Shown here piece by piece: positions 42,482-51,430 of a stretch of DNA of 64,000 nucleotides (position 1 is the stretch's first letter; the number at the start of each line of letters is the position of its first letter). Both the position numbers and the translations under genes were made by a program. Where the stretch lies: NCBI GenBank assembly GCA_027489065.1, contig JAIYAM010000060.1, forward strand, positions 21,498 through 85,497. The letters are read 5' to 3'. The notes under the pieces were generated by a model, which saw only the letters and a list, made by a program, of their open reading frames with translations, was not told the DNA's origin and ran no database searches. Source of the DNA: Erythrobacteraceae bacterium. Its GTDB lineage: Bacteria > Pseudomonadota > Alphaproteobacteria > Sphingomonadales > Sphingomonadaceae.

Positions 42482-42934
42482 TCAGAGCTTCGCGTGCCCT
42501 CCGGTCGAGCCGAAGCCGCCTTCGCCGCGATCCGTCGAATCCAACTCCGCGACCTCTTCCCATGCCGCCTGCACGACCGGGGCCAGCACCAGTTGGGCCA
42601 CGCGGTCGCCGCGCTGGATCGCGAAGGGCCCGTCGCCCAGGTTGATGAGGATCACCTTGAGCTCGCCCCGGTAGTCCGAGTCGATCGTACCGGGGGTGTT
42701 GGGCACGCTGATGCCGTGCTTGAGCGCCAGTCCCGAGCGCGGGCGGACCTGAATCTCGTAGCCTTGCGGGATGGCCAGCGCGAGGCCGGTCGCGACCGCG
42801 TGGCGCGCGCCCGGCGCGATGGTCACCGATTCGGCACTGACCACATCCATCCCCGCCGCGCCTATCGTAGCATAGGCAGGCAGCGGCAGGCCCGCGCCGT
42901 GCGGCAGGCGCTTTACCTGAACTGGTATGCTCAT
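42482..42934 (-). CDS. dut: dUTP diphosphatase
   Basis: Predicted 150-residue trimeric dUTPase hydrolysing dUTP to dUMP and pyrophosphate. The five conserved motifs are present: [44 protein letters not shown] and the C-terminal GEGGFGSTG. Its ATG overlaps the coaBC stop by four bases, so the two genes are coupled; a coaBC-dut order is common in proteobacteria. Confidence 0.95.
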   Translation of the reverse strand: MSIPVQVKRLPHGAGLPLPAYATIGAAGMDVVSAESVTIAPGARHAVATGLALAIPQGYEIQVRPRSGLALKHGISVPNTPGTIDSDYRGELKVILINLGDGPFAIQRGDRVAQLVLAPVVQAAWEEVAELDSTDRGEGGFGSTGGHAKL

Positions 42935-44592
42935 TCGGCAGCCTCGGCATGCAAGGTCGCCGCGATGCGCTCGACCAGCGCCATCGCGACCGCCGCCTTG
43001 GGCATCTCGTCGAGCACCTCGATCCCCTCGCCGCTGACGATGGTGACCCGGTTGTTCTCGCCGCCCATCACGTCTCCGCTCACGTCATTGGCGACGATCC
43101 AGTCCGCGCCCTTGCGCTTGCGCTTCTGCTTGGCGTGCTCGAGCATGTTCTCGGTCTCGGCCGCGAAGCCGATCACCAGTTCGGGCCGGCGCGGCGCGCC
43201 CGCCAGATTCGTGAGGATGTCGGGGTTCTCGGTCAGCACCAGTGCGGGCGGGGCCGAGCCGCGCTTCTTGATCTTCTCCCCGCGGTACTCCTTGGGCCGC
43301 CAATCGGCGACCGCGGCGACCATCACCGCGACATCGGCGGGGAGCGCGCGGCGCACGGCTTCCGACATGTCCATCGCGCTTTCGACATCGACGCGGTGCA
43401 CACCCGCCGGGGTCTTGAGCGCGACTGGACCGGCCACCAGCGTCACCCGCGCGCCCAATGCGGCAGCGGCGGCGGCGATGGCGAAGCCCTGCTTCCCGCT
43501 CGAGCGATTGGCGATGTAGCGCACCGGGTCCAAGGCTTCCCAGGTCGGCCCGGCGGTGACCAGGACGTGCCGTCCGGCGAGCGGACGATGGGTCGGGACG
43601 AGGCCGAAGTCGGCGCCCTCCGCGACTTCGCCCAGATCGGCCTCGATCGCGTCAGGCACGGCAGGGGCAAGCAACTCGGGCGCGGCCTTGCGCGGATCGA
43701 TGACATGGTTGAGCGCAGCCAGGTCGATTGGCGGAGCGGCGCCCGCCTTGCCCTTCTTCGCGAGCAGCGGTCCACCCAGGTCGGGCGCGAATGCGGGAGC
43801 GATCTCCTCGGCCGGCGGGAAGTCCTCGATCGCGGGATCGGGCAGGTTCTCGTATTCGGCCTCGATCTCCGCGTGGCTGCGCTTGGCGGTCGAGCGCGGG
43901 ATGATCCGCGCGAAGAAACCGCCGAGCCCCCCTTCGGGCAGTGCCGCGCTGTCGTTCTCGTCCTCAGGCTCGAGCGCCTCGACTTCGATCCGCGGCGTGG
44001 CGACCAAGGTCTGAGGCTCGGGCACTGCAATGCCGAAGTGGGCGGCGATTTCGCGCCAGATCGCCTCGGGCTCGGGCAGGCGGCCATAGCCGAACTCGCC
44101 GCAGGCCATCGCCCCCTTGTCGGGATGGAGCACGGTGACGCCTGCGGCCTTGAGCAGGCCGATGTTGCGCTGGGTCGCCTCGTGCTCCCACATCCGCACG
44201 TTCATGGCGGGCACGGCCATGACCGGCTTGTCGGTGGCGAGGATGAGGGTCGTGGCGAGATCGTCGGCGATGCCGTTCGCCATCTTGGCGAGCAGGTCTG
44301 CGGTCGCCGGACACACGACGACAAGATCGGCCTCGCGCGACAATTGGATATGCCCCATCTCGGCCTCGTTCTTGAGGTCGAAGAGGCTGGTGTAGACTTG
44401 GTTCTCGGACAGGGCGGCAAGCGACATCGGGGTGACGAATTGCTGCCCGCCCTTGGTGAGCACGCAGGTCACCTCGCCGCCCCCCTTGCGGATCAGGCGC
44501 ACGACTTCGCAAGCCTTGTAGGCCGCGATGCCGCCGCCCACGACCAGCAGGATGCGTGGGTGTTTGCCCGCTGCCGCCTCCTCGATGCTCAT
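42931..44592 (-). CDS. coaBC: Bifunctional CoaBC with long linker insertion
   Basis: Predicted 553-residue bifunctional enzyme of coenzyme A synthesis. The N-terminal CoaC decarboxylase (about 12-190) has [10 protein letters not shown], His81 in [14 protein letters not shown] and the active-site Cys164 in [10 protein letters not shown]. The C-terminal CoaB synthetase (about 340-553) has [22 protein letters not shown] and [11 protein letters not shown]. Between them is an acidic, Pro/Ala-rich segment of about 150 residues (190-340), absent from the 406-residue E. coli enzyme. ATG 44592 follows a weak GGCGAG. The dut gene is coupled downstream. Confidence 0.93.
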   Translation of the reverse strand: MSIEEAAAGKHPRILLVVGGGIAAYKACEVVRLIRKGGGEVTCVLTKGGQQFVTPMSLAALSENQVYTSLFDLKNEAEMGHIQLSREADLVVVCPATADLLAKMANGIADDLATTLILATDKPVMAVPAMNVRMWEHEATQRNIGLLKAAGVTVLHPDKGAMACGEFGYGRLPEPEAIWREIAAHFGIAVPEPQTLVATPRIEVEALEPEDENDSAALPEGGLGGFFARIIPRSTAKRSHAEIEAEYENLPDPAIEDFPPAEEIAPAFAPDLGGPLLAKKGKAGAAPPIDLAALNHVIDPRKAAPELLAPAVPDAIEADLGEVAEGADFGLVPTHRPLAGRHVLVTAGPTWEALDPVRYIANRSSGKQGFAIAAAAAALGARVTLVAGPVALKTPAGVHRVDVESAMDMSEAVRRALPADVAVMVAAVADWRPKEYRGEKIKKRGSAPPALVLTENPDILTNLAGAPRRPELVIGFAAETENMLEHAKQKRKRKGADWIVANDVSGDVMGGENNRVTIVSGEGIEVLDEMPKAAVAMALVERIAATLHAEAAE

Positions 44593-44665
44593 CTCGCCAG
44601 CCTTTCGCGCCTCGCTACCCGGACGTACAGACATAGTGGTTTGCACGAGCCTTCGCAAAGCTTGG

Positions 44666-45784
44666 TTAAGTTTGCCTTGCGATGGCGCGCAACAGTTCAA
44701 AGATGGCGCGCGGTGCAAAGGCCAGACCGATCCCGTAGGCGGGAAGGCCCAACTGCATCCAGTAGAAATTCTCAGGCCGGGCGAACAGCGCGACCATAGT
44801 GGCAAGCCCCGCGAACCAGAGGCTTGCAAACAGCCCCAACCGGCCGCCGAGCGAGGCCCATCCGAGCAGCGGCAGCACCGCAATTGCAGCGCCGAGGCTC
44901 ACCGGCAGCAGTGCAAGACCCGTGAGCCGCCAAACCGCCATCAGCGGCAGGCCGTAGCCGGTGAAGGCGCTCCACCCTTGCGAGACGGGATCGCCCGGCA
45001 GGCGCCCGGCTTCGACCGCGAGGTAGTGGAGTCCCATCCCGGCGGTGAAAGCTGCAATCAGTGCGGCCACGCCTGCCGCCTCGCGCCAACGCCGCGCGGC
45101 GAGCGCAAAGGCGAGCCACAGCAGCACGAAAGACACCGCCAACTCGCGCACGGCGAGCGCAATGGCTGCCGCGATCAGCGCCGGCCACCAGCGGTCCTCC
45201 CGATAGATGAGCAAAGCGAGCGTCAGCCACAGCCCCGCCCACAGCTCGTGGATCAGTCCGGCGAGCGGCACAGCCGCCGCCGCGCCGCCGAATGTCAGCA
45301 GCACCAACGCAGCGAGCCGCTCGGGCAGCGACACCAGCGCTGCGAGCCGAAGCTGGAGCGCAAGCAGGCAGGCAAGCACAAGCCCCAGCTCTATGTAGCG
45401 AACGCCGCCTATGCCGATGAGTGATTGCAGCCAGGCAAGGCTCGGCTGACGCACCGCCACGAAAGGCCGGGTCGGGTAGTTGTCCTTGCGCTGCTCGTCC
45501 AACGCGGCGGGGTAATAGCCCTCGCCCGCGGAAACCCGAGCGGCGATGCGGGAATAGAGTGCGAGATCGCCGTCGCCCCCGGCCGGGTCCGCGATGCTGG
45601 CGGGAGCCGCAGCGGTGGCCCGATTTACGGCGCGCTCGGCTTGGTCGGCAGCGGCGGTAGCAAAGGCGCCCCACGCCATAGCGGCGATGAGGAGCGACAA
45701 CACCAGCACCGCAGCCCAACGCGGCAGATGCGGCAAGGGCCGACCGAGCGCCTCCCACCGATCGATCAGCGAAACGTGTGTCAT
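44666..45784 (-). CDS. Polytopic membrane protein, unknown (GT-C-like?)
   Basis: Predicted 372-residue membrane protein with about nine hydrophobic segments. After the first helix comes a periplasmic loop containing GEGYYPAALDEQRKDNYPTRPF, a layout seen in some GT-C or DUF2029-like membrane glycosyltransferases. I cannot place it in a named family. ATG 45784 is 19 bases after the ubiB stop. coaBC follows downstream. A role in lipid-linked sugar transfer is a guess only. Confidence 0.65.
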   Translation of the reverse strand: MTHVSLIDRWEALGRPLPHLPRWAAVLVLSLLIAAMAWGAFATAAADQAERAVNRATAAAPASIADPAGGDGDLALYSRIAARVSAGEGYYPAALDEQRKDNYPTRPFVAVRQPSLAWLQSLIGIGGVRYIELGLVLACLLALQLRLAALVSLPERLAALVLLTFGGAAAAVPLAGLIHELWAGLWLTLALLIYREDRWWPALIAAAIALAVRELAVSFVLLWLAFALAARRWREAAGVAALIAAFTAGMGLHYLAVEAGRLPGDPVSQGWSAFTGYGLPLMAVWRLTGLALLPVSLGAAIAVLPLLGWASLGGRLGLFASLWFAGLATMVALFARPENFYWMQLGLPAYGIGLAFAPRAIFELLRAIARQT

Positions 45785-45803
45785 CCCCGCCCCCCGGCCC
45801 GGA

Positions 45804-47360
45804 TCATCCGATCCAGCCGGCCGCCATCGCGCCCCACACTGCGGCTGCCCCTGCAAGCCCGGCAACGACATAGCCGAGCCGGCTCGGTCCCTCGCGCCTG
45901 TCGGTGAGCAGCGCGATCGTCGGAAGCGGCGGAGCCTCGGGCGCGCCGCCCTTCGGCGGGAACATGTCCTCGACCCGGCGGATCAGGCCGGGCAGGCGCA
46001 GCAGCGTCTCGGTATCCTGCTTGAGCCGGTCGGCGAGCGCCGCTTCCGGCCCCAGCTCGTCGCGGATCCATTCGCGCACATAAGGCGCGGCGGTGTCCCA
46101 CATGTTGATGTCGGGATTGAGCTGGGTGGCGATGCCTTCGACCATCACCATCGTCTTTTGCAGCAGCAGCAGGTGCGGCTGGGTCTGCATGTCGAAATCG
46201 CGGGTGATCGCGAATAGCCCGTCGAGCATCTGGCCGACCGAAAGCTCCTTCACCGGCTTACCGCGCATCGGCTCACCCACCGCGCGCAGGGCGGTCGCGA
46301 ATTCGCCGACCGAGTGGTAGGAGGGCACATATTGCGCCTCGAAATGGATTTCCGCGACGCGCTGGTAATTGCCCGTCGTGAGACCGTAGAGGATTTCGGC
46401 GAGCCACTGCCGCGCGCGGCGATCGATGCGGCCCATGATGCCGAAGTCGATCGCGACGATGGTGCCGTCGTCCTCAACAAACAGGTTCCCCTGGTGCATA
46501 TCGGCGTGGAAGAAGCCGGTGCTGATCGCCTGGGTGAGGAAGCTGATCACCAGCTTTTCCGAGATCGCCGCCAAGTCGTGGCCACGCGCGCGCAGATCGT
46601 CGACGCGGCTGATCTTGATGCCGTCGATCCACTCGATGGTCATCACCCGCCCGTTGGTGCGGTCCCAGTCGATGGTCGGAATGCGGTAGCCGGGGACGCC
46701 CGCCATCTGTTCGGCGAGTTCCGAGGCCGAGGCCGCCTCGCGCCGGAGATCGAGCTCGGAATTGGTCCAGCGCTTGAAGTTGGCGATGGTGAGACGCGGA
46801 CGCAGGCGGCTCGCCTCCCCGCCCATGGCCTCGACATGGGCGGCGGCCCACTCATAGGTCTGGATGTCGCGCGCGAATTTCTCGCGGATGCCCGGGCGCA
46901 GCACCTTGACTGCGACCTTGCGCCCGTCCGTGGTTACCGCCTTGTGCACCTGCGCGATGGATGCGGCGCCGACCGGCTCGGGGTCGAGTTCGCTGAACAG
47001 GTTTTCGAGCGGTTGGCCGAAGCTCGATTCGATGGCCGCGCGGATCTGCGCGAACGGCACCGGAGGGAGCGAGTCCTGAAGGCTCAGGAGATTGTTCGCC
47101 GCCTCGTCGCCGACCAGGTCCGGCCGCGTGGCGAGGCTTTGCCCCAGCTTGATTGCGGCCGGACCGATCGCACGGAAGGCGCCCGAATAATCACGCGGCC
47201 CGCCCTTGCCGGTCAGTGTCGCGAGCCGTGCGAGACGCACCAGCCGGCGCACCATCGCCGGTGCATTGGGGTCGTTCTCGATCCCCACAAGCGCACGCCG
47301 CCGCGCGAGTGTGACGCCCCAGCGGGCGAGGCGGGTCAGGTGGACAACGGAAGACGTCAC
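45804..47360 (-). CDS. ubiB: UbiB-family atypical kinase for ubiquinone synthesis
   Basis: Predicted 518-residue ABC1/UbiB protein required for ubiquinone biosynthesis, probably as an ATPase that helps extract membrane-bound intermediates. AAIKLGQSLATRPDL is the KxGQ motif, KVAVKVLRPGI the ATP-binding lysine, and HADMHQGNLFV and VAIDFGIMGRI the catalytic and DFG-like motifs. Two C-terminal hydrophobic helices anchor it to the membrane. The ATG is four bases after the ubiE stop, forming a ubiE-ubiB operon. Confidence 0.93.
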   Translation of the reverse strand: MTSSVVHLTRLARWGVTLARRRALVGIENDPNAPAMVRRLVRLARLATLTGKGGPRDYSGAFRAIGPAAIKLGQSLATRPDLVGDEAANNLLSLQDSLPPVPFAQIRAAIESSFGQPLENLFSELDPEPVGAASIAQVHKAVTTDGRKVAVKVLRPGIREKFARDIQTYEWAAAHVEAMGGEASRLRPRLTIANFKRWTNSELDLRREAASASELAEQMAGVPGYRIPTIDWDRTNGRVMTIEWIDGIKISRVDDLRARGHDLAAISEKLVISFLTQAISTGFFHADMHQGNLFVEDDGTIVAIDFGIMGRIDRRARQWLAEILYGLTTGNYQRVAEIHFEAQYVPSYHSVGEFATALRAVGEPMRGKPVKELSVGQMLDGLFAITRDFDMQTQPHLLLLQKTMVMVEGIATQLNPDINMWDTAAPYVREWIRDELGPEAALADRLKQDTETLLRLPGLIRRVEDMFPPKGGAPEAPPLPTIALLTDRREGPSRLGYVVAGLAGAAAVWGAMAAGWIG

Positions 47361-47364
47361 TGGA

Positions 47365-48120
47365 TCAGATCTTCCACCCCGAGTGGATCGCGACCAGCCC
47401 GCCCATGATCGGCTCGACCTTGGTGTTGGCGAAGCCTGCCTGACGGATCATCTGCTCGAAGGCGGGCATCGGCGGGAACTTGCGAATCGATTCGGCAAGG
47501 TAGCGGTACGAATCCGCGTCGCCGGCGATCATCTGGCCCATGCGCGGCAGCAGGTGCTCGGAATAGATGTCGTAAGCCTCCTTTAGTCCCGACCACTCGA
47601 CAGTCGAGAATTCGAGGCAGAAGAACCGCCCGCCGGGACGAAGCACGCGCAGCGCTTCGGCAAGCGCGCGATCTATGTGCGTGACGTTCCGGATGCCGAA
47701 GGCGATGGTGTAGGCATCGAAGGAGTTCGAGGCGAAGCTCACTTCTTCCGCGTTCTGGCAGGTGAAGACGAGACTGCCGTCCTCCTCGGAGAAGCCGCGT
47801 TCCAGCGCGCGTTCCGCGCCGACGTCCAGCATGTCCTGGTTGATGTCGGCGACGGTGATATGGGCGCCGCGGACCGCCATGCGGAAGGCGATGTCGCCGG
47901 TGCCGCCCGCCATGTCGAGGATGTTCTCGCCAGCTTGCGGCTTCACGCGCTTGACGAAGCGGTCCTTCCATAGCCGGTGCATCCCGCCCGACATCGCATC
48001 ATTCATGATGTCGTACTTGCGCGCGACACTGGAGAAGACCTCGCCAACTTTGCGGGTCTTTTCCTGCGGAGTAACCTGGGTGTAGCCGAAGGAGACGGTT
48101 TCGTCGGTGGTATCGCTCAT
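47365..48120 (-). CDS. ubiE: Ubiquinone/menaquinone biosynthesis C-methyltransferase
   Basis: Predicted 251-residue SAM methyltransferase acting on the benzoquinol ring in ubiquinone synthesis. TVSFGYTQVTPQEKTRKVGEVF, the SAM motif ILDMAGGTGDIAFRM, ADINQDMLDVG and FGIRNVTHIDRAL are typical of UbiE. ATG 48120 gives the family length; the ORF extends upstream only by overlapping mutM in the opposite direction. Divergent from mutM by 71 bases and upstream of ubiB. Confidence 0.95.
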   Translation of the reverse strand: MSDTTDETVSFGYTQVTPQEKTRKVGEVFSSVARKYDIMNDAMSGGMHRLWKDRFVKRVKPQAGENILDMAGGTGDIAFRMAVRGAHITVADINQDMLDVGAERALERGFSEEDGSLVFTCQNAEEVSFASNSFDAYTIAFGIRNVTHIDRALAEALRVLRPGGRFFCLEFSTVEWSGLKEAYDIYSEHLLPRMGQMIAGDADSYRYLAESIRKFPPMPAFEQMIRQAGFANTKVEPIMGGLVAIHSGWKI

Positions 48121-48191
48121 GCCCGGTTCCCTAGAGGGAATTGCCCCGCAGGCAAAGGGTGATAGAGGGCGTGCCATGTGCGAAGTTTGCA

Positions 48192-49007
48192 ATGCCTGAG
48201 CTGCCCGAAGTCGAGACGACCGTCCGGGGGTTGGCGACGTTCCTTGAGGGAAAGCGGATCACGCGCGTGACGCTGAACCGCGCAGACCTGCGCCGCCCGT
48301 TCCCAGCAGATCTGGTGCAAGTGATGACCGGAGCCACCGTCACTTCGCTTTCGCGGCGGGCCAAGTATGGCCTGATCAACCTCGACCGCGGGGCGACGAT
48401 GATCTTCCATCTGGGCATGAGCGGGCGGTGGCGGATTGATCCGGACACGCCCGACACCCACGATCACCTGCTCCTCGACACGGCGGGCCACCGCTTCGCG
48501 CTCTGCGATCCACGGCGCTTCGGTTCGGTCGATCTGGTGGCGACCGGCAAGCTGGAAACCTGGCCGCAGTTCGCAGCTCTCGGCCCCGAGCCGCTCGGGC
48601 CTGGTCTGACCCCCGCGCACCTCAAGGCGGCGCTCAAGGGCAAGGTGCTCTCGATCAAGCTGGCGCTGCTCGACCAGCGGATCGTAGCCGGCCTCGGCAA
48701 TATCTATGTCTGCGAGGCGCTGTGGCGCGCAGGGATCCGACCGACCAAAGAGGCGGGCAAGGTCACCGGGCCGCAGCTCGCCAGATTGGTCCCGGCCATC
48801 GTTGCCGTGCTCGAAGCTTCGATCCGCGACGGCGGCTCGACCTTGCGCGATTATGCCCGGCCCGACGGCGAATTGGGCTATTTCGCCAGCTCCTTCGATG
48901 TCTATGGCCGCGAGGGCGAACCCTGCCGACGCCATGACGGCGGCGCGATAAAGCGCATTGCGCAAGGCGGGCGAAGCACCTGGTACTGCCCAGTGTGCCA
49001 GAAGTGA
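48192..49007 (+). CDS. mutM: Formamidopyrimidine-DNA glycosylase
   Basis: Predicted 271-residue DNA glycosylase removing 8-oxoguanine and ring-opened purines. The catalytic N-terminus MPELPEVETTVRGL, LHLGMSGRW and LDQRIVAGLGNIYVCEAL are conserved. The C-terminal zinc finger reads CRRHDGGAI then CPVCQK: the usual second cysteine of the first CxxC is histidine here, giving a C-x2-H / C-x2-C finger. ATG 48192 is the natural start because the mature Pro2 is catalytic. Confidence 0.93.
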   Translation: MPELPEVETTVRGLATFLEGKRITRVTLNRADLRRPFPADLVQVMTGATVTSLSRRAKYGLINLDRGATMIFHLGMSGRWRIDPDTPDTHDHLLLDTAGHRFALCDPRRFGSVDLVATGKLETWPQFAALGPEPLGPGLTPAHLKAALKGKVLSIKLALLDQRIVAGLGNIYVCEALWRAGIRPTKEAGKVTGPQLARLVPAIVAVLEASIRDGGSTLRDYARPDGELGYFASSFDVYGREGEPCRRHDGGAIKRIAQGGRSTWYCPVCQK

Positions 49008-49017
49008 GGGAGAATCG

Positions 49018-49046
49018 TTGACCTCGGAGCACTTGCCGACTATGCG
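49018..49046 (+). promoter_or_regulatory. sigma-70 promoter of rpsT
   Basis: TTGACC at 49018-49023 and TATGCG at 49041-49046 are 17 bases apart. Initiation near 49053 would give a leader of about 107 bases before rpsT. Confidence 0.6.
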
Positions 49047-49159
49047 CGCTGCTTTCCGGCGGTTGGGCCATGAGTCCGCTCGCCTGTTTTCGAGCAAACC
49101 GTCACCATTTCCCCGGTCGCCCCAAGCGGCCTGAAGCAACCGCGAGACAGACACGAATT

Positions 49160-49420
49160 ATGGCCAACACGCCGCAAGCCAAGAAGCGCATCCGTCGCAA
49201 CACCGCCCGTGCCGAGATCAACGGCGCGCGCATCAGCCGCATCCGCAGCTTCATCAAGAAGGTCGAAGCCGCTTGCGAAGCGGGCGACAAGGAAGCGGCA
49301 GCCACGGCGCTCAAGGCGGCACAGCCTGAAATGGCCCGCGGCGTGGCCCGCGGCGTGCTCCACAAGAATACCGTGGCGCGCAAGATGTCGCGCCTGACCC
49401 GCCGGGTCTCAACGCTCTGA
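49160..49420 (+). CDS. rpsT: 30S ribosomal protein S20
   Basis: Predicted 86-residue S20, a helical primary 16S rRNA-binding protein. [20 protein letters not shown] and [18 protein letters not shown] are diagnostic. ATG 49160 follows a weak AT-rich leader. It precedes dnaA, as in Caulobacter and many alphaproteobacteria, but a strong hairpin separates the two, so dnaA probably has its own promoter. Confidence 0.97.
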   Translation: MANTPQAKKRIRRNTARAEINGARISRIRSFIKKVEAACEAGDKEAAATALKAAQPEMARGVARGVLHKNTVARKMSRLTRRVSTL

Positions 49421-49482
49421 TTCGGATCGAATCAAACCTGTCATCCTGATTCAGGCTTCCCGGCGCACGCCGGAGCCTTTCA

Positions 49483-49523
49483 AAACGAAACGGCCGCGCT
49501 CGATGAGCGCGGCCGTTTCGTTT
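49483..49523. terminator. 19-bp hairpin after rpsT
   Basis: AAACGAAACGGCCGCGCTC and GAGCGCGGCCGTTTCGTTT pair perfectly around a GAT loop. TTT at the end of the stem and GCATAAAA follow. It starts 62 bases after the rpsT stop. Confidence 0.85.
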
Positions 49524-49928
49524 GCATAAAACGCAAGTGACCCGAGCCTTAAAAACCTCAGGATTTCTCGCGATTCGCGTGCTTTCGGCATCCTTTATGC
49601 TTTGGAATCAGATGCATGAACGGACGCCTGCGGGTCACACCCGAGTCAACATGAATATTTCACTTTTTTTAAAAGTCCTCGCTTGCGCAAAGGCTCTCGG
49701 CGTTCTTTACATGGCTCACCCGGCGGGGACAGTCCGGGTGCTTTACAATCTGACCGACAGGGGGGTCCGCGGAATCATGGATTCGGCGGGGGTAAAGGCA
49801 GTGCCTGTCGCAATGGAATTAAACGTCTGCGGGCCGTGTGGGTCGCAGGCCGTGGGTGAATTGGGGATGAGCTTGTGCACAGGACTGACAAGGCACGGAC
49901 AACTGGCCGACAGGCTGACGAACATCTG
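49524..49928. other. 405-base dnaA upstream region
   Basis: No supported gene; the 135-codon ORF at 49522-49929 has no protein-like features. The region has an AT-rich pocket at about 49646-49676 (ATGAATATTTCACTTTTTTT) and a promoter-like TTGCGC-N17-TTTACA at 49683-49711. It also has TTGTGCACA at 49873-49881, which matches the DnaA box TTATCCACA at 7 of 9 positions. It is the likely promoter and regulatory region of dnaA. Confidence 0.5.
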
Positions 49929-51332
49929 ATGGAAGATGCCGAAGCTGTTAATCTCGCTGCCGACTGGTCCGACATCAGTCAGGGGCTGCGCAAGGATCTG
50001 GGGCACCAGCTGCACAGCCAGTGGATCAAGCCGATCCAGCTGGGCTCGCTGAACCGCGAGACCGGTTCGCTCGATCTGTACCTTCCCACCGAGTTCTCCG
50101 CCAACTGGGTACGCGACCGTTTCCACGATCGCTTGCAGCTTGCCTGGAGCATCGCCCGCTCCGAAGTCCGCAAGGTCAACATCATCGTTCACCCGGGCCG
50201 CCGCCAGCTGCCCGACCTGCGCCTCGACGACGGCCGCCGCCCTGCCAATGACGGCGCGAGCGCAATCGCCATGGCTGCGGGCGCGCTGGGCGATGCGACC
50301 TTCACTTCCTCGGTGGGCCTCGATCCGTCGCTGACTTTTGGCGCCTTCGTCACGGGCGAGGCGAACATCCTGGCCTGCAATGCGGCGCAGCGCATGGCCG
50401 CGTTGGAACAGCCGCAGTTCTCGCCGCTCTACCTCAAGGCGGCGACCGGACAGGGCAAGACGCACCTCCTCCACGCAATCGGCCACGCCTACCTGCAGGC
50501 CCACCCGCGCGCCCGGATCTTCTACTGCTCGGCCGAGCGCTTCATGGTCGAATTCGTCCAGGCGCTGAAATCCAGCCAGACGATCGAGTTCAAGGCCCGC
50601 CTGCGCTCCTTCGACCTGCTGCTGGTGGACGACATCCAGTTCATCATCGGCAAGGCGAGCGCGCAGGAGGAACTCCTCTACACGATCGACGCGCTGCTCG
50701 CAGAGGGCAAGCGCCTCGTGTTCGCCGCCGACCGTGCCCCGCAAGCGCTGGACGGGGTCGAGCCGCGCCTCCTGTCGCGACTGTCGATGGGCCTCGTCGC
50801 CGACATCCAGCCCGCCGACATCGAGCTTCGCAAGAAGATCCTCGTCAGCAAGCTGGTCCGCTTCGCGCCGCTTGCCGTGCCCGAGGACGTCGTGGAATTC
50901 CTCGCCCGCACCATCACCCGCAACATTCGCGAGCTGGTCGGCGGGCTGAACAAGCTGATCGCCTATGCCCAGCTGACCGGGCAGGACGTCTCGCTGCAGC
51001 TCGCCGAGGAGCAGCTCACCGACATCCTCTCGGCCAACCGTCGCCGCATCACGATCGACGAAATCCAGCGCACGGTCTGCCAGTTCTACCGCATCGACCG
51101 TGCGGAGATGAGCTCCAAGCGCCGCGCCCGCGCCGTCGTGCGTCCGCGGCAGGTGGCGATGTATCTCTCCAAGGTGCTCACTCCGCGCAGCTACCCGGAA
51201 ATCGGGCGCAAGTTCGGCGGGCGCGACCACTCGACGGTGATCCACGCGGTGCGCCTCATCGAGGACCTGCGCCAGCGCGATGCCGACATGGACGGCGACG
51301 TCAGGAGCTTGCTGCGCCAGCTCGAGAGCTGA
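49929..51332 (+). CDS. dnaA: Chromosomal replication initiator DnaA
   Basis: Predicted 467-residue AAA+ initiator. Domain I is about 1-85, a linker follows at about 90-135, and the ATPase domain is about 137-345 with Walker A AATGQGKTHLLHAIG (172-179 core), Walker B LLVDDIQF and sensor motifs. The C-terminal DNA-binding domain ends with the signature GRDHSTVIHA. The Walker A starts Ala-Ala-Thr rather than the usual Gly-Gly-Val/Pro-Val, so the first glycine of GxxxxGKT is missing. ATG 49929 (MEDAEAVNL) is preferred to 49875. A repeat array lies 36 bases downstream. Confidence 0.95.
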   Translation: MEDAEAVNLAADWSDISQGLRKDLGHQLHSQWIKPIQLGSLNRETGSLDLYLPTEFSANWVRDRFHDRLQLAWSIARSEVRKVNIIVHPGRRQLPDLRLDDGRRPANDGASAIAMAAGALGDATFTSSVGLDPSLTFGAFVTGEANILACNAAQRMAALEQPQFSPLYLKAATGQGKTHLLHAIGHAYLQAHPRARIFYCSAERFMVEFVQALKSSQTIEFKARLRSFDLLLVDDIQFIIGKASAQEELLYTIDALLAEGKRLVFAADRAPQALDGVEPRLLSRLSMGLVADIQPADIELRKKILVSKLVRFAPLAVPEDVVEFLARTITRNIRELVGGLNKLIAYAQLTGQDVSLQLAEEQLTDILSANRRRITIDEIQRTVCQFYRIDRAEMSSKRRARAVVRPRQVAMYLSKVLTPRSYPEIGRKFGGRDHSTVIHAVRLIEDLRQRDADMDGDVRSLLRQLES

Positions 51333-51368
51333 TCGGCACACCGCATATCCCCACCCTGTTCACCGCAG

Positions 51369-51424
51369 TTTCGACAGGCCTCTCCACAGGGCTGTCGACA
51401 GGCTGTGCACAGGCTGTAAACAGC
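51369..51424 (+). repeat. Five phased TNTNNACAGG repeats downstream of dnaA
   Basis: Units TTTCGACAGG, TCTCCACAGG, TGTCGACAGG, TGTGCACAGG and TGTAAACAGC follow each other. Their ACAGG/ACAGC cores begin at 51374, 51386, 51398, 51409 and 51420, a spacing of 12, 12, 11 and 11 bases. Nine-mers ending in ACA match the DnaA box TTATCCACA at 5 to 7 of 9 positions. The array fills most of the gap between dnaA and the DUF983 gene. Confidence 0.75.
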
Positions 51425-51430
51425 CTTTCC

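Noticed and set aside
42949-44799. 616-codon plus-strand ORF
   Set aside because: Exactly antisense to coaBC, which has full catalytic motifs.
49522-49929. 135-codon ORF between rpsT and dnaA
   Set aside because: No ribosome binding site, starts inside a terminator hairpin, and sequence is not protein-like; treated as the dnaA regulatory region.
49743-51341. 532-codon minus-strand ORF opposite dnaA
   Set aside because: Antisense to dnaA with Asp/Val/Gly/His-rich shadow composition and no ribosome binding site.
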